Assembly (NCBI GenBank): GCA_964449465.1
Contig: CAYVBK010000007.1
Coordinates: forward strand, 1-64,000
Length of the DNA: 64,000 nt
Origin: CAYRXM01 sp964449465
Lineage (GTDB): Bacteria > Chloroflexota > Anaerolineae > JAFGEY01
Reading direction: 5' to 3'
Shown: one piece after another, positions 1 through 7,848 of the stretch
How the letters are laid out: each line of letters opens with the position of its first letter
Position numbering within the stretch: the stretch's first letter is position 1
The notes under the pieces: generated by a model
Seen by the model: the letters and a program-made list of their open reading frames with translations, nothing else
Database searches by the model: none
Told to the model about the DNA's origin: nothing
Program-made: the position numbers and the translations under genes

Positions 1-44
1 TTGTGACCTTTGTGTTCTTTGTGGTTAAATCCACCTTTTTTCAG
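1..44. repeat. Right end of MITE-like element family A, at the 5' edge of the RT gene
   Basis: The first 44 bases match the right end of the family A element seen complete at 17898-18004: both read through a CTTTGTGGT block and finish in a T-run plus CAG. Here the terminal TTTTTTCAG is at 36-44. The left half would lie outside the window. Immediately after base 44 the sequence becomes recognisable reverse transcriptase coding sequence, so the element appears to have replaced or interrupted the start of that gene. Confidence 0.6.
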
Positions 45-1052
45 GAGAGTCATTTGTTTCGTTTGCAAGAAGAACTGCGTGAGCAAACCTATACACCGGG
101 CGCGTATACCAATTTTTACATTCGCGAGCCCAAACGACGGCTGGTTTCGGCGGCGCCGTTTCGCGACCGGGTGGTGCATCATGCCCTGTGTCAGGTAATC
201 GCGCCTATCTGGGAGCGGCGGTTTATTCATACCAGCTATGCCTGCCGGGTGGGCAAGGGGGTGCATAAAGCCCTAGATCAATGCCATGCCTGGACGCGCC
301 AATACGAGTATGCTTTTCATGGCGATGTGGTGAAATATTTTCCGTCTATCGATCATCAGATCATGCGCGATTTGTTGGCCCGTCGCATTGCCGACCGCCA
401 GGTGATGTGGTTGATCGAGCGCATTTTGGCCAGCGGCGCCGGCATTTTGGACAATGAACGACCCAAGGTTTATTTTCCGGGCGACGATTTGTTTGCCATT
501 TTGCGCCCGTGTGGGCTGCCCATCGGCAACCTGACCAGCCAGTTTGCCGCCAATGTGTACCTGCACGAATTGGACATGTTTGTCAAGCATCAACTGCGCT
601 GCCCGGCCTATTTGCGCTACATGGACGATTTTATGCTGTTCTCAGATCACAAGGCGCAATTGCACAAGTGGAAAGCGGCCATCGGCGCGTTTCTGGCCAC
701 GCGTTTGCGCCTGACACTGCACCCGGCCAAGAGCCAGGTTTTTCCGGTGACAACGGGTGTAGATTTTTGTGGGTTTCGCCTTTTTCCGACCCATCGCCGC
801 CTGCGCCGCAGCAATGTTCGTCGTTTTGTGCAGCGGTTTCGCCGTCAGCGCGAGGCTTTTCGGCGCGGTGACCTGCCGCTGGCTGACCTGACTCGTTCGG
901 TGCAAAGCTGGATCGCTCACGCCGCGCACGGCGATACCTGGCGGCTGCGGCAGCGGCTGTTTACCGATTATCCGCTGGGGAGGTGCAATGATGGCTCATG
1001 TCAACGTAAACGAACCTCGTCCTCAATCGCCGCTGTTTGCCAAAACCTATGA
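3..1052 (+). CDS. Diversity-generating retroelement reverse transcriptase, N-terminally truncated
   Basis: RNA-directed DNA polymerase of the DGR class. In these elements the enzyme copies a template repeat with errors opposite adenines and the cDNA replaces a variable repeat in a target gene. Visible here: RLVSAAPFRDRVVHHAL (residues about 46-62), catalytic Asp in HGDVVKYF (about 106-113), GLPIGNLTSQ (171-180, where the SQ is the DGR hallmark against group II introns), YMDD (206-209), and the FRLFPTHRRLR block after the palm. Recognisable homology begins only near residue 14. The usual N-terminal segment of some 50-60 residues is missing and is replaced by read-through of a repeat element (1-44), so the GTG at 3 is probably not a native start. 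The last 20 or so codons overlap avd. Function is doubtful unless an upstream start restores the N-terminus. Confidence 0.85.
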   Translation: MTFVFFVVKSTFFQESHLFRLQEELREQTYTPGAYTNFYIREPKRRLVSAAPFRDRVVHHALCQVIAPIWERRFIHTSYACRVGKGVHKALDQCHAWTRQYEYAFHGDVVKYFPSIDHQIMRDLLARRIADRQVMWLIERILASGAGILDNERPKVYFPGDDLFAILRPCGLPIGNLTSQFAANVYLHELDMFVKHQLRCPAYLRYMDDFMLFSDHKAQLHKWKAAIGAFLATRLRLTLHPAKSQVFPVTTGVDFCGFRLFPTHRRLRRSNVRRFVQRFRRQREAFRRGDLPLADLTRSVQSWIAHAAHGDTWRLRQRLFTDYPLGRCNDGSCQRKRTSSSIAAVCQNL

Positions 1053-1381
1053 TCTGCTGCTCTGGCTGATTCCGCTTGCGCTCAAATTTCCCAAAGCCCA
1101 ACGGTTTTTGTTGGCCGAACGATTGTGCAATATGACGCTGGATTTTTATGACCTGATCCTGGACGCCGTGATCGAGTCGGAATCGGGCGACAGACCAGAT
1201 GAACTGATTCGACAGGCCGACCGGCAATTGACCAAAATTCGCCTCTATGTGCGCCTGAGTTACGACCTGGCCTGGGCAGTGGGAGCAAACTGGCAAACGG
1301 GTGGATGAGGTGGGGCGACTGCTGGGTGGCTGGCAACGCAAGCGGGCGCAAGAACGGGCGGCCAGGACGCCCAAACATTGA
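988..1381 (+). pseudogene. avd: DGR accessory variability determinant (Avd-like four-helix bundle protein), frameshifted
   Basis: Four-helix bundle protein of the Avd type, which in DGRs forms a pentamer that binds the reverse transcriptase and template RNA. The frame from ATG 988 (GGGGAGG just upstream) encodes PLFAKTYDLLLWLIPLALKFP and then FYDLILDAVIE, typical Avd helices, but stops at 1308 after 106 residues. Between about 1272 and 1280 the family sequence passes into the +1 frame, which continues QWEQTGKRVDEVGRLLGGW and stops at 1379-1381. This C-terminal helix is what Avd proteins normally have. Joining the frames gives about 130 residues, the usual length. Either a one-base indel has broken the gene or the read has an error. 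The order RT-avd-template is not the common avd-template-RT order. Confidence 0.75.
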
Positions 1382-1444
1382 GGCGTCGAGCAGGCCAGCC
1401 TTGCTACGCTGGCCTGTGGCGTGGGGGCAGGCCGATCAGGTGAC

Positions 1445-1558
1445 ACGCTGCGGGGCGGCGGCTGGAACAACAAATCGGCGAACGTTCGCGCAGACTACCG
1501 CAACAACAACGATCCAGACAATCGCAACGACAATATCGGCTTTCGCTGCGTGGTGCGC
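1445..1558 (+). repeat. DGR template repeat (TR) core
   Basis: Starting 64 bases after the avd stop, a run of AAC/AAT codons encodes RGGGWNNKSANVRADYR followed by NNNDPDNRNDNIGFRCVV. This is the pattern of the C-terminal CLec-fold/formylglycine-generating-enzyme-like segment diversified by DGRs. Nine Asn codons are AAY, the codon type that adenine mutagenesis scatters most widely. No FGE-like domain is encoded upstream in this frame and the frame does not stop after GFR, so this is the invariant template rather than the variable copy in a target gene. Exact TR borders cannot be set without the matching variable repeat, which is not in the window. Confidence 0.75.
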
Positions 1559-1827
1559 CCAGGTATATCTCCCAAAGGCCAGGTGTGGTCAATTTACGGA
1601 TTGCCACTGTCGCCCAGGGAGCATACTCCAGGTCTGTTCCCGGTCAAACAGATGGTTTGACCCAAGATAAATCATTCCGCTCTGTGTGGTAGGCGTGCGT
1701 GTGCATGGCTCGACGCTCAGGGCGGATTTTTTTGATCCTGTCCCTCTCAGCCCGGATGTCCACATCCGGGCCAAGAGAGACAAGCCTGTCGAAACCGACA
1801 TCCAGGCCGAGAGATGGATGGATGCAA
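1559..1827. other. Non-coding stretch between the DGR and the SPFH operon, with a small palindrome
   Basis: No supportable gene. It contains a perfect 10-bp stem with a 2-base spacer at 1750-1771 (GCCCGGATGT / ACATCCGGGC) without a clear T-run on either side. It also contains a short GCCTGTCGAAACC motif near 1787 whose reverse complement recurs near 43974. These look like dispersed REP-type sequence between two convergent units. Confidence 0.4.
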
Positions 1828-2745
1828 TCATCCTGCTTTTTTGGCCGCCAACAACTGCGTCAGCATCTCGCGGCGCGGCGGCACCAAAGTAAGTTGACCT
1901 TTACTTTCCAAAATGCGCTGTGTTTCCAAAATCTCAAACAACACGGTTGCCACTTCGGGGTCGGCGGCGATGGTCTGCATAGCCTGGCCGACAATGCGTG
2001 GGCGGATGGCCGCGGCTTTGGCAAACTCGACGGCAGCCTGACGTTCGGCAGTGCTGGTGATGATGTTGACCTGGTTGGCCCCATCCTGCTTGATTGCCGA
2101 AGTGACCTGGCGCAGGCGGTTGACCACTTTGGCCTCGATCTGGTGAATCATGCCGGCGTCGCGAAAATGGACTTTGCGGATATAGACCGAGCCGAGCCGA
2201 TAGCCCCACTCGTGCGAACGCGGCGAGACCTCTTCGCGCACGGTGCGGCTCATGGCGTGTCGGTCAATCAACATTTTGTCCAGAGGCAGGTTGCTCAAAG
2301 AGCGCACTACCGCATTGCTGACGTTGGCCGCCAGCGAGCCGCGCGGGTCGGCGTTTTTGAACAAATAGGCCACCGGATCGCTGATATACATCTCGTACCA
2401 GATGCCTACCCCCATCGGGGCGCCCTCTTCCGAGTTGACCGGGTTGCTGCGCAAGTACTGCTGATCGAGGCGCATGTCCAACACCCGGCGGCTGCCCAGC
2501 CAGTTGACCAGCAGCGCGCTCGTCCCCAACCGCAGGGGCAAGATGTGCAGCCCCGGCTCTTTCAAGATGCCCACCACCCGACCAAACAGCACAAAAACCT
2601 GGCAGGTGCCTTCCTGGACGATGGTGTACATGCCGATCAGCCGCAAGCAAAAGAAAAAGATCGGTACGATAAACCACATTGCGATAAATGTGATCACCGA
2701 CGCACTGATAAAGCCGGCGATCAAATCAGCCAGCGATCCCATCAT
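1828..2745 (-). CDS. SPFH (band 7) domain membrane protein
   Basis: Member of the stomatin/prohibitin/flotillin/HflKC superfamily, usually membrane-anchored scaffolds around proteases or lipid domains. There is an N-terminal hydrophobic segment (about residues 8-38), then the SPFH core (about 40-210) with VQEGTCQVFVLFGR, then an Ala-rich helical part (ANQVNIITSTAERQAAVEFAKAAAI) typical of the C-terminal coiled region. At 305 residues it has the usual length for the family. Its ATG overlaps the stop of the neighbouring SPFH gene (ATGA at 2742-2745), so the two are translationally coupled and probably form a hetero-oligomer in the manner of HflK/HflC. The substrate or partner cannot be told from the sequence. 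Confidence 0.85.
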   Translation of the reverse strand: MMGSLADLIAGFISASVITFIAMWFIVPIFFFCLRLIGMYTIVQEGTCQVFVLFGRVVGILKEPGLHILPLRLGTSALLVNWLGSRRVLDMRLDQQYLRSNPVNSEEGAPMGVGIWYEMYISDPVAYLFKNADPRGSLAANVSNAVVRSLSNLPLDKMLIDRHAMSRTVREEVSPRSHEWGYRLGSVYIRKVHFRDAGMIHQIEAKVVNRLRQVTSAIKQDGANQVNIITSTAERQAAVEFAKAAAIRPRIVGQAMQTIAADPEVATVLFEILETQRILESKGQLTLVPPRREMLTQLLAAKKAG

Positions 2746-3716
2746 TCCACCTCCCGCACAATGTGCTGAGCCTGGGTATACAATCGCAGCCGCACGTTGC
2801 GCAAATAGGCCTGCAACGCCCCCGTCCCGCTCTGCTTGAGCATCTTGAGCTGCTCGGCCAGGGCCAGTAGCGGCTCGACTTCGGCCTGGGCGTTGAGGGT
2901 TTCAATCTCGACGGCGCGTTTGGATTGGACGATCTTTTGGTCGGCGGCGGCCTGGGCCAGGCTAATGTCGGACGAAACCTGGTTGTGGGCGGTGTTGATC
3001 GCCGCTAAGGCCGATTCGACTTCGCCTGGCGGGTCAATGCCGGTGATCAAGGAAGCGTCGAGGATGATGCCATAGCGTGCCGCCGATGAGGCGCACTCGC
3101 GCTCCATGTGTTCGTTCAAATCACGCAAATTTTTGCGCAGATCGTTGATCGAGACACCCGCCACATTGCCGGCTTCGTTGCCTCGTTCGCCCGCGTCCGG
3201 CGCCTCAAAGCTGGCGATGCGTTCGCGCAGCACCGAGACAAAATAGCCCATCACGTGCGAAATAGGCCGCTTGACCCCGAACAGATAGGCGTACAGGTTG
3301 TTCTCGGCCACCCGATAGCGGATCTGGCCGGTGAGGCCAGTGTTGAGCTGGTCTTTGGTGACCGCCTCCAAAATGGTGCCGCCCGAGTTGGCGCGCGGGT
3401 CTTCGGGGTCGAGGGCCATATTCATCGTTTGCGTGGCCACCGACACCTTGTACACCCGCTCCCACGGCCATTTGAAATAGGGGCCGCCGGGCGGAATGAC
3501 CCGCACTTGAGGATAATTGTAACGCTGCCGGTGCTCCGGGCTGAGTGTCTCGCCCAGTGGCGAGGCGGCCGTGGTGGCATTGCCCACCCGCTCGGCCCGC
3601 CCAAACACCGTCTTGACGGCGCGCTCGTTCTGATCTACGGTGTAGAACGCCGTGAGCAGATAGCGCAAGAAAAACCAGGCGCAAAACCCGGCCATCATGC
3701 CCAACAAAATGCCCAT
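2742..3716 (-). CDS. SPFH (band 7) domain membrane protein, first of a pair
   Basis: One hydrophobic segment (about residues 3-25) is followed by an SPFH domain beginning YTVDQNERAVKTVFGRAE, the classic HflC/stomatin opening. The segment RVIPPGGPYFKWPWERVYKVSV matches the family core. The C-terminal third (about 225-300) is charged and alanine-rich, fitting the coiled region. It is the promoter-proximal member of the SPFH pair and overlaps the second gene by four bases. No NfeD or FtsH gene lies beside it, although a degenerate FtsH-peptidase-like gene is about 2.3 kb upstream in the same orientation. A role in a membrane protease complex is only a suggestion. Confidence 0.85.
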   Translation of the reverse strand: MGILLGMMAGFCAWFFLRYLLTAFYTVDQNERAVKTVFGRAERVGNATTAASPLGETLSPEHRQRYNYPQVRVIPPGGPYFKWPWERVYKVSVATQTMNMALDPEDPRANSGGTILEAVTKDQLNTGLTGQIRYRVAENNLYAYLFGVKRPISHVMGYFVSVLRERIASFEAPDAGERGNEAGNVAGVSINDLRKNLRDLNEHMERECASSAARYGIILDASLITGIDPPGEVESALAAINTAHNQVSSDISLAQAAADQKIVQSKRAVEIETLNAQAEVEPLLALAEQLKMLKQSGTGALQAYLRNVRLRLYTQAQHIVREVE

Positions 3717-3747
3717 ATTCCACTCCTTTCACACAGAGCGCGTCAGA

Positions 3748-4815
3748 TCAACCGGCCGGAGGCGGGGGCGGCTCGCGACCGACGCGCAGCCCATACGACA
3801 ATTGCCATTCGATCTTGTACAAGACATAGCATGCCAGAAAAAAGACCATCGCCCCAAACAAATATCCCTCGACCATGTTGGCCTGCATGACAAAGATGGC
3901 CGCCATGCCCAGGGCGCAACCGGTCAGGTCAATGGCCAGGGTGGCTCCCAGCGGCCCCAGTCCCAGCCGCGCCAGGCGGTGCGAGGTGTGATCAATGCCG
4001 CCCTGCATCGGTGAGACGCCGCGCCGCATCCTGGAGATAAAGACCATGGTCGTATCGAACAGTGGCACGCCCAACACCAGCACCGGCACCATCCAGGTGA
4101 CAAAGTTGATGTTGTCGGGAAAGCGCAGTTTGATGCCCAGGTTGGCCAGCACAAAGCCCAAAAAAAGCGCGCCGGCGTCGCCCATAAAAATCTGAGCGCG
4201 GGGCAGGGGTAGATTGTAGCGCAAAAAACCCAGACATGCCCCCATCACCGCGGCAGCCAGCGCTGCCACCAGGTATTGGCGGTTCATCGCCGCGATCAGG
4301 GTGAAAAACGCCGCCGCCGCCGCCGACACGCCCCCGGCCACGCCGTCCATATTGTCCGAAAAATTGATTCCGTTGGTCACATACAGCACCCAGCACACCG
4401 TGAGAACAATGTTGAGAGGCATGGGGATGGGCAGGCGGATGGATACGCCGGTGAGGATGGGGATGGCCGCGGCGACAAATTGCGGCAAGAGCTTGGCCCA
4501 GGGTTTGAGGCGTACCCGATCATCCCACAGACCCAGGGCGGCCATACAGGTGGCCCCGGCCAGGATGCCGGTTAGTTCGTTCAGGTTGCGCCAACTGCCC
4601 AGAAAAAAACGGACGATCAGGCTGCCCAAGAGCAGGGCCACCGTGGCTCCGCCGTAAATGGCTACGCCGCCCATCATGGCCGTCGGTTCTTGATGCGCCC
4701 GGTCGGCGCGGGGGATGGAAATCAGCCCAAATTTGAAGGCCAGTCGGCGCACTATTGGCGTGCCGAGCAGGGCAAAAGAGAGGGACCCGATAAACACCAC
4801 AAGAACAGCAATCAT
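3748..4815 (-). CDS. Undecaprenyl-phosphate sugar-1-phosphate transferase (MraY/WecA/TagO family)
   Basis: Multi-pass membrane enzyme of glycosyltransferase family 4 in the polyprenyl-phosphate transferase sense: it moves a HexNAc-1-phosphate from UDP-sugar to undecaprenyl phosphate, the first step of cell-wall or surface polymer synthesis. Signatures: RADRAHQEPTAMMGGVAIYGG near the N-terminus, NFSDNMDGVAGG, and FMGDAGALFLGF, the Mg-binding/catalytic loops of this family. About ten hydrophobic segments in 355 residues is normal. WecA/TagO fits better than MraY because there is no mur cluster around it. It ends 31 bases before the SPFH pair and starts just downstream of pfk on the same strand. 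Confidence 0.88.
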   Translation of the reverse strand: MIAVLVVFIGSLSFALLGTPIVRRLAFKFGLISIPRADRAHQEPTAMMGGVAIYGGATVALLLGSLIVRFFLGSWRNLNELTGILAGATCMAALGLWDDRVRLKPWAKLLPQFVAAAIPILTGVSIRLPIPMPLNIVLTVCWVLYVTNGINFSDNMDGVAGGVSAAAAAFFTLIAAMNRQYLVAALAAAVMGACLGFLRYNLPLPRAQIFMGDAGALFLGFVLANLGIKLRFPDNINFVTWMVPVLVLGVPLFDTTMVFISRMRRGVSPMQGGIDHTSHRLARLGLGPLGATLAIDLTGCALGMAAIFVMQANMVEGYLFGAMVFFLACYVLYKIEWQLSYGLRVGREPPPPPAG

Positions 4816-4822
4816 GGCAGGC

Positions 4823-6007
4823 TCAATTCTGGGGTGACACCGGGCGCATGGATAACCGGCCCAGCGGCGGCAACGGCTCGCCGATCAGCGGGCGGGCGTA
4901 ATGGATAAAATCGGGCGTGATGTCGTCGCCGGTGGCGGTGATGTACGAGAGCGGTAGCGTTTTTTCGGCATTGGCCACCTGGGAAAGCGGCGCCGTGCCG
5001 GTGTCGCAGCGATAGGCTTCGCCTGGCTGCCGCTCCAGTGTGACCATCACATCGCTCTGCCCGGCCAGGGCCAGCCGCACGGCCATTTGCCCCACCAGGT
5101 AAGCCTCTTGGGCGTCTGTTGTCGAGATGCAGACCGAGAACGAACGCTGCAAATAGTTGGGCTTGTCTATGCGCACCTTGAGATCGAGTCCTTGTTTGAT
5201 CAGGCTCTCCAGGTATTCGGCGGCGCCGCCTTTCATCTGATGCCCGAATGCATCCACTTCGGACATGCCGGTGTCTGGCACGGCGCCTTCACTCAGGGCA
5301 ATGACGCAGTGATCGCGCTGTGAGACGAGGCGGTCCACAGCGACCAGCACCTGCGCCGCTTCAATGGGCCGCTCTGGCGTATAGATCAGGTGCGGGGCGT
5401 CGCCCGACTCTTGACGTCCCAGCGCCGCCGCCGCCGTCAGCCAGCCGGCGTTACGCCCCATAATTTCCACAATTTTGACCGGGCTGCTCCGGCCCATTGC
5501 CTCGGTGTCGCGCCCGCTGTCGCGCAGGGCCAGAGCCACAAAGCGCGCTGCACTGCCATAGCCGGGGCAATGATCGGTGTAGGCCAGGTCATTGTCTACC
5601 GTTTTGGGCACGCCGATGACATACAGTTCATAGCTGGCCCTCTGTGCGGCCAGGTGAACCTGATGCGCCGTGTCCATCGAGTCGTTGCCGCCGATGTAGC
5701 AAAAATAGCGAATGTCGTGCGCCCGCAATGCGGCAATGATGCGCTCATAATCCTGGCTTTTGACTTTGTAGCGCACCGAGCCGAGCGCAGCCCCCGGCGT
5801 GCGTTGCAGCAGGGCCAGTGTTTCGGGCGATTCCTGAGCCAGGTCTATCAGGACGTTGTCGAGCAAACCGACAATGCCGCGCCGCATGCCATACACGCCG
5901 GTGACGTGAGGGTTTTGCATCGCCTCTTGAATCACGCCCACCAGGCTGCTATTGATCACCTGGGTGGGCCCGCCGGATTGGCCGACTACCAGTTTGCCTT
6001 TTGCCAT
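4823..6007 (-). CDS. pfp: Diphosphate-dependent 6-phosphofructokinase
   Basis: Phosphorylates fructose 6-phosphate to the 1,6-bisphosphate in glycolysis. The active-site loops indicate pyrophosphate rather than ATP: GGNDS (residues 106-110) places Asp where ATP enzymes have Gly, and PKTVDND (134-140) has the Lys that replaces the Gly of PGTIDND in ATP enzymes. MGRNAGW (183-189) is the substrate-binding loop. I start at ATG 6007 (MAKGKLVVGQSGGPTQ) because family homology begins there. A longer frame to 6145 exists but the extra 46 residues look unrelated. The start overlaps the upstream stop as TGATG, so translation is probably coupled. 394 residues is normal. PPi enzymes work reversibly, so a gluconeogenic role is also possible. 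Confidence 0.9.
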   Translation of the reverse strand: MAKGKLVVGQSGGPTQVINSSLVGVIQEAMQNPHVTGVYGMRRGIVGLLDNVLIDLAQESPETLALLQRTPGAALGSVRYKVKSQDYERIIAALRAHDIRYFCYIGGNDSMDTAHQVHLAAQRASYELYVIGVPKTVDNDLAYTDHCPGYGSAARFVALALRDSGRDTEAMGRSSPVKIVEIMGRNAGWLTAAAALGRQESGDAPHLIYTPERPIEAAQVLVAVDRLVSQRDHCVIALSEGAVPDTGMSEVDAFGHQMKGGAAEYLESLIKQGLDLKVRIDKPNYLQRSFSVCISTTDAQEAYLVGQMAVRLALAGQSDVMVTLERQPGEAYRCDTGTAPLSQVANAEKTLPLSYITATGDDITPDFIHYARPLIGEPLPPLGRLSMRPVSPQN

Positions 6008-6492
6008 CAATACCTCCATTGAGTGGTGTGTTCCAAAATTTCGTGTGCCTCGTTCCAACTGAGCGTTCCCAGGTCCATCAGCATATCGGCCAGCACCCGC
6101 ACCGAGCCCCAATGTTTGACCAGCAAAGCCAGGGTTTGCTCCCACAGGGTCAGCACCACCACATCGCGCAACTTGTTTGCGGGGGAGATGGACAGCAATT
6201 GCTCAACGACGGCCAAGATCAGGGGATAATCTTCGGCGATGACCTGGGCGGTCAACCCGCCGTGATTGGTGTTCAAGGCTTCGGCGGCGGCGCCAGCCAG
6301 CCCGATGATCGCCGCATCTTGCAACCAGTGCTGTTGCGCTGCTTTATCGGGTGGCGGCACGAGAACGACTGAAGGCCGCCGCCGTCCTTCTGCGCCAGGG
6401 GCAATCGAGACCGATTCAAACTCACGGTTCAAGGCGCAGGCGGCAATGGCCCGCCCGGCCTCGTGCACGGCCATTTGTTCCTGGGTTTTCAT
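6007..6492 (-). CDS. FtsH-type M41 peptidase-like protein with a lost zinc ligand
   Basis: 161-residue protein resembling the C-terminal peptidase domain of FtsH without the AAA module. The region MAVHEAGRAIAA (residues 7-18) aligns with the HEAGH zinc site, but the second His is Arg (HEAGR). FESVSIAPGAEGR follows as in FtsH, and IGLAGAAAEALN corresponds to the GGRAAEE helix. An acidic residue in AEDYP could be the remnant of the third ligand. Without the second His, classical zinc hydrolysis is not expected, so the protein is more likely a binding or regulatory relic. It is translationally coupled to pfp (TGATG). Confidence 0.65.
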   Translation of the reverse strand: MKTQEQMAVHEAGRAIAACALNREFESVSIAPGAEGRRRPSVVLVPPPDKAAQQHWLQDAAIIGLAGAAAEALNTNHGGLTAQVIAEDYPLILAVVEQLLSISPANKLRDVVVLTLWEQTLALLVKHWGSVRVLADMLMDLGTLSWNEAHEILEHTTQWRY

Positions 6493-6504
6493 CCTTCTGC
6501 TCCG

Positions 6505-7695
6505 TTATTTCTGGATTTGTTGGATTATGTCTCCGCTGACTTTGTCTTTCAAGATGATTTTGAGCGCGCCGTCGGGCATTTTTTCTTCTTTGATCAGCCA
6601 GTATTGCTCGTTGAACGAGGTGGGGCCGATCGGTTGGGCGACCTGTTCCGGCCCGCGCCAGATCAGGTCTACCGTTTCCCACTGCCGGGAACGGATCGAG
6701 CGATAGCAGGCGTCCATGATCGCGTTGACCACATAGCCGTCGTAAAGGGTCTCTTGCGGTGGCGTGCCGCGGTCCATCGCTTCAAACATATCGGTGAACA
6801 TGTGGTGATAGCCCAGTTCATGCACTTCGTCGCCCACCGGAAATACCCAGCCCATTTCGCCTTCGGCTTTTTCGGCCACATAGCCGCCGCGTCCTGCCGC
6901 CGTAAACATTTCAAAACCGGTGCGCAAAAAGTGGTTCAGCCAGATGGTGCCCTGGGTGCCCGATACTTCGTCGCGCAGGTCCATGCCGCCGCGAAAGGCC
7001 CAACTCACCTCAAACTGGCCGATGGCGCCGTTGGCGTAACGCACCAAGCCGATGGCGCTGTCTTCGGCCTGGATGGGGTGCACCTGCGTATCGCCCCAGC
7101 ACATCACCTCCAGCGGGCGATTTTCTTTGCCGATCATGGCGCGCGAAATTTCGATGCAGTGGCAGGCCAGGTCAATGATGGCGCCGCCGCCCGACTGAGC
7201 CGCGTCCCAAAACCAATCGCTGTGCGGGCCGGGGTGGGTTTCGCGCGAACGTGCCCACAAGACCTGCCCCAAGGCTCCGTTTTGGATGGCTTGTACGGCC
7301 TTGAGCGTTTTGGGCGTGTACACCAGGTCTTCCAGATAGCCGCCAAACACCCCGTGCTGCTCTACAATGTCGAGGATGGCCTGCGCTTCGGCGGCGGTGC
7401 GCGCCAGTGGCTTGGTGCAAAGCACGGCTTTGCCGGCCTGGGCGGCCAGGCGTGCGGCGTCGAGGTGCAGGTGATTGGGGATGCCAATGATCACGGTGTC
7501 GGTTTCGGCGTCCTGAATGGCTTGGGCCATATCGGTGCTCCATCGTGGAATGTCCCATTTGGCCGCAAACTCTTGGGCGCGCGCCGCCGAACGTGAATAG
7601 ACCATCTCAACTCGATCACATCTGCGCTGGCTGTGCAGGGCTTGTGTGTAAAACAAGCCGATCAGTCCGGTGCCCAACATGGTGATTCGATGCAT
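6505..7695 (-). CDS. Gfo/Idh/MocA family NAD(P)-dependent oxidoreductase
   Basis: Dehydrogenase of the inositol 2-dehydrogenase/glucose-fructose oxidoreductase superfamily, acting on sugars, cyclitols or similar polyols. The N-terminal Rossmann motif is MLGTGLIGLFYTQAL (about residues 5-19). Then come the TKPLA loop (about 94-99; the catalytic Lys of EKP in many relatives) and GGAIIDLACHCIEISRAMIG with DLACH in the place of the DxGxH catalytic segment. 396 residues matches the family. The start follows a purine-rich GGGGGTAAACC. The substrate cannot be assigned. It lies at the head of the minus-strand run that ends with the SPFH pair. Confidence 0.85.
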   Translation of the reverse strand: MHRITMLGTGLIGLFYTQALHSQRRCDRVEMVYSRSAARAQEFAAKWDIPRWSTDMAQAIQDAETDTVIIGIPNHLHLDAARLAAQAGKAVLCTKPLARTAAEAQAILDIVEQHGVFGGYLEDLVYTPKTLKAVQAIQNGALGQVLWARSRETHPGPHSDWFWDAAQSGGGAIIDLACHCIEISRAMIGKENRPLEVMCWGDTQVHPIQAEDSAIGLVRYANGAIGQFEVSWAFRGGMDLRDEVSGTQGTIWLNHFLRTGFEMFTAAGRGGYVAEKAEGEMGWVFPVGDEVHELGYHHMFTDMFEAMDRGTPPQETLYDGYVVNAIMDACYRSIRSRQWETVDLIWRGPEQVAQPIGPTSFNEQYWLIKEEKMPDGALKIILKDKVSGDIIQQIQK

Positions 7696-7781
7696 GGTTT
7701 ACCCCCTTGAGTTTCGAGTTGGTGAGAATTATATTTATTATAGCACACAAATAAATCCGCCCAAAACCTGCCCGGACGCAG

Positions 7782-7823
7782 AAAAATCTGGCCGACCTCG
7801 AATAACAGTTCGAGGTCGGCCAG
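7782..7823 (-). terminator. Rho-independent terminator of the cbiMNQO-fur operon
   Basis: A perfect 15-bp inverted repeat (7788-7802 with 7809-7823, six-base loop) is followed, reading on the minus strand, by ATTTTTC. It lies directly behind the fur-family stop and before the Gfo/Idh gene on the same strand, so it separates these two transcription units. Confidence 0.85.
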
Positions 7824-7848
7824 GTTGAGGTGAGAGGCAGGGATGGTT

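Noticed and set aside
1421..1660. Open frame of 79 codons containing the RGGGWNN...NIGFR peptide
   Set aside because: Treated as the DGR template rather than a gene: no FGE domain precedes it, no ribosome-binding site is seen, and all Asn codons are AAY as expected of a template.
1699..2769. Long plus-strand open frame opposite the SPFH gene
   Set aside because: It mirrors the minus-strand SPFH gene codon for codon, has an arginine/histidine-rich unnatural composition and matches no family.
6463..7596. 377-codon plus-strand frame opposite the Gfo/Idh gene
   Set aside because: Antisense shadow of a well-supported oxidoreductase, driven by high GC.
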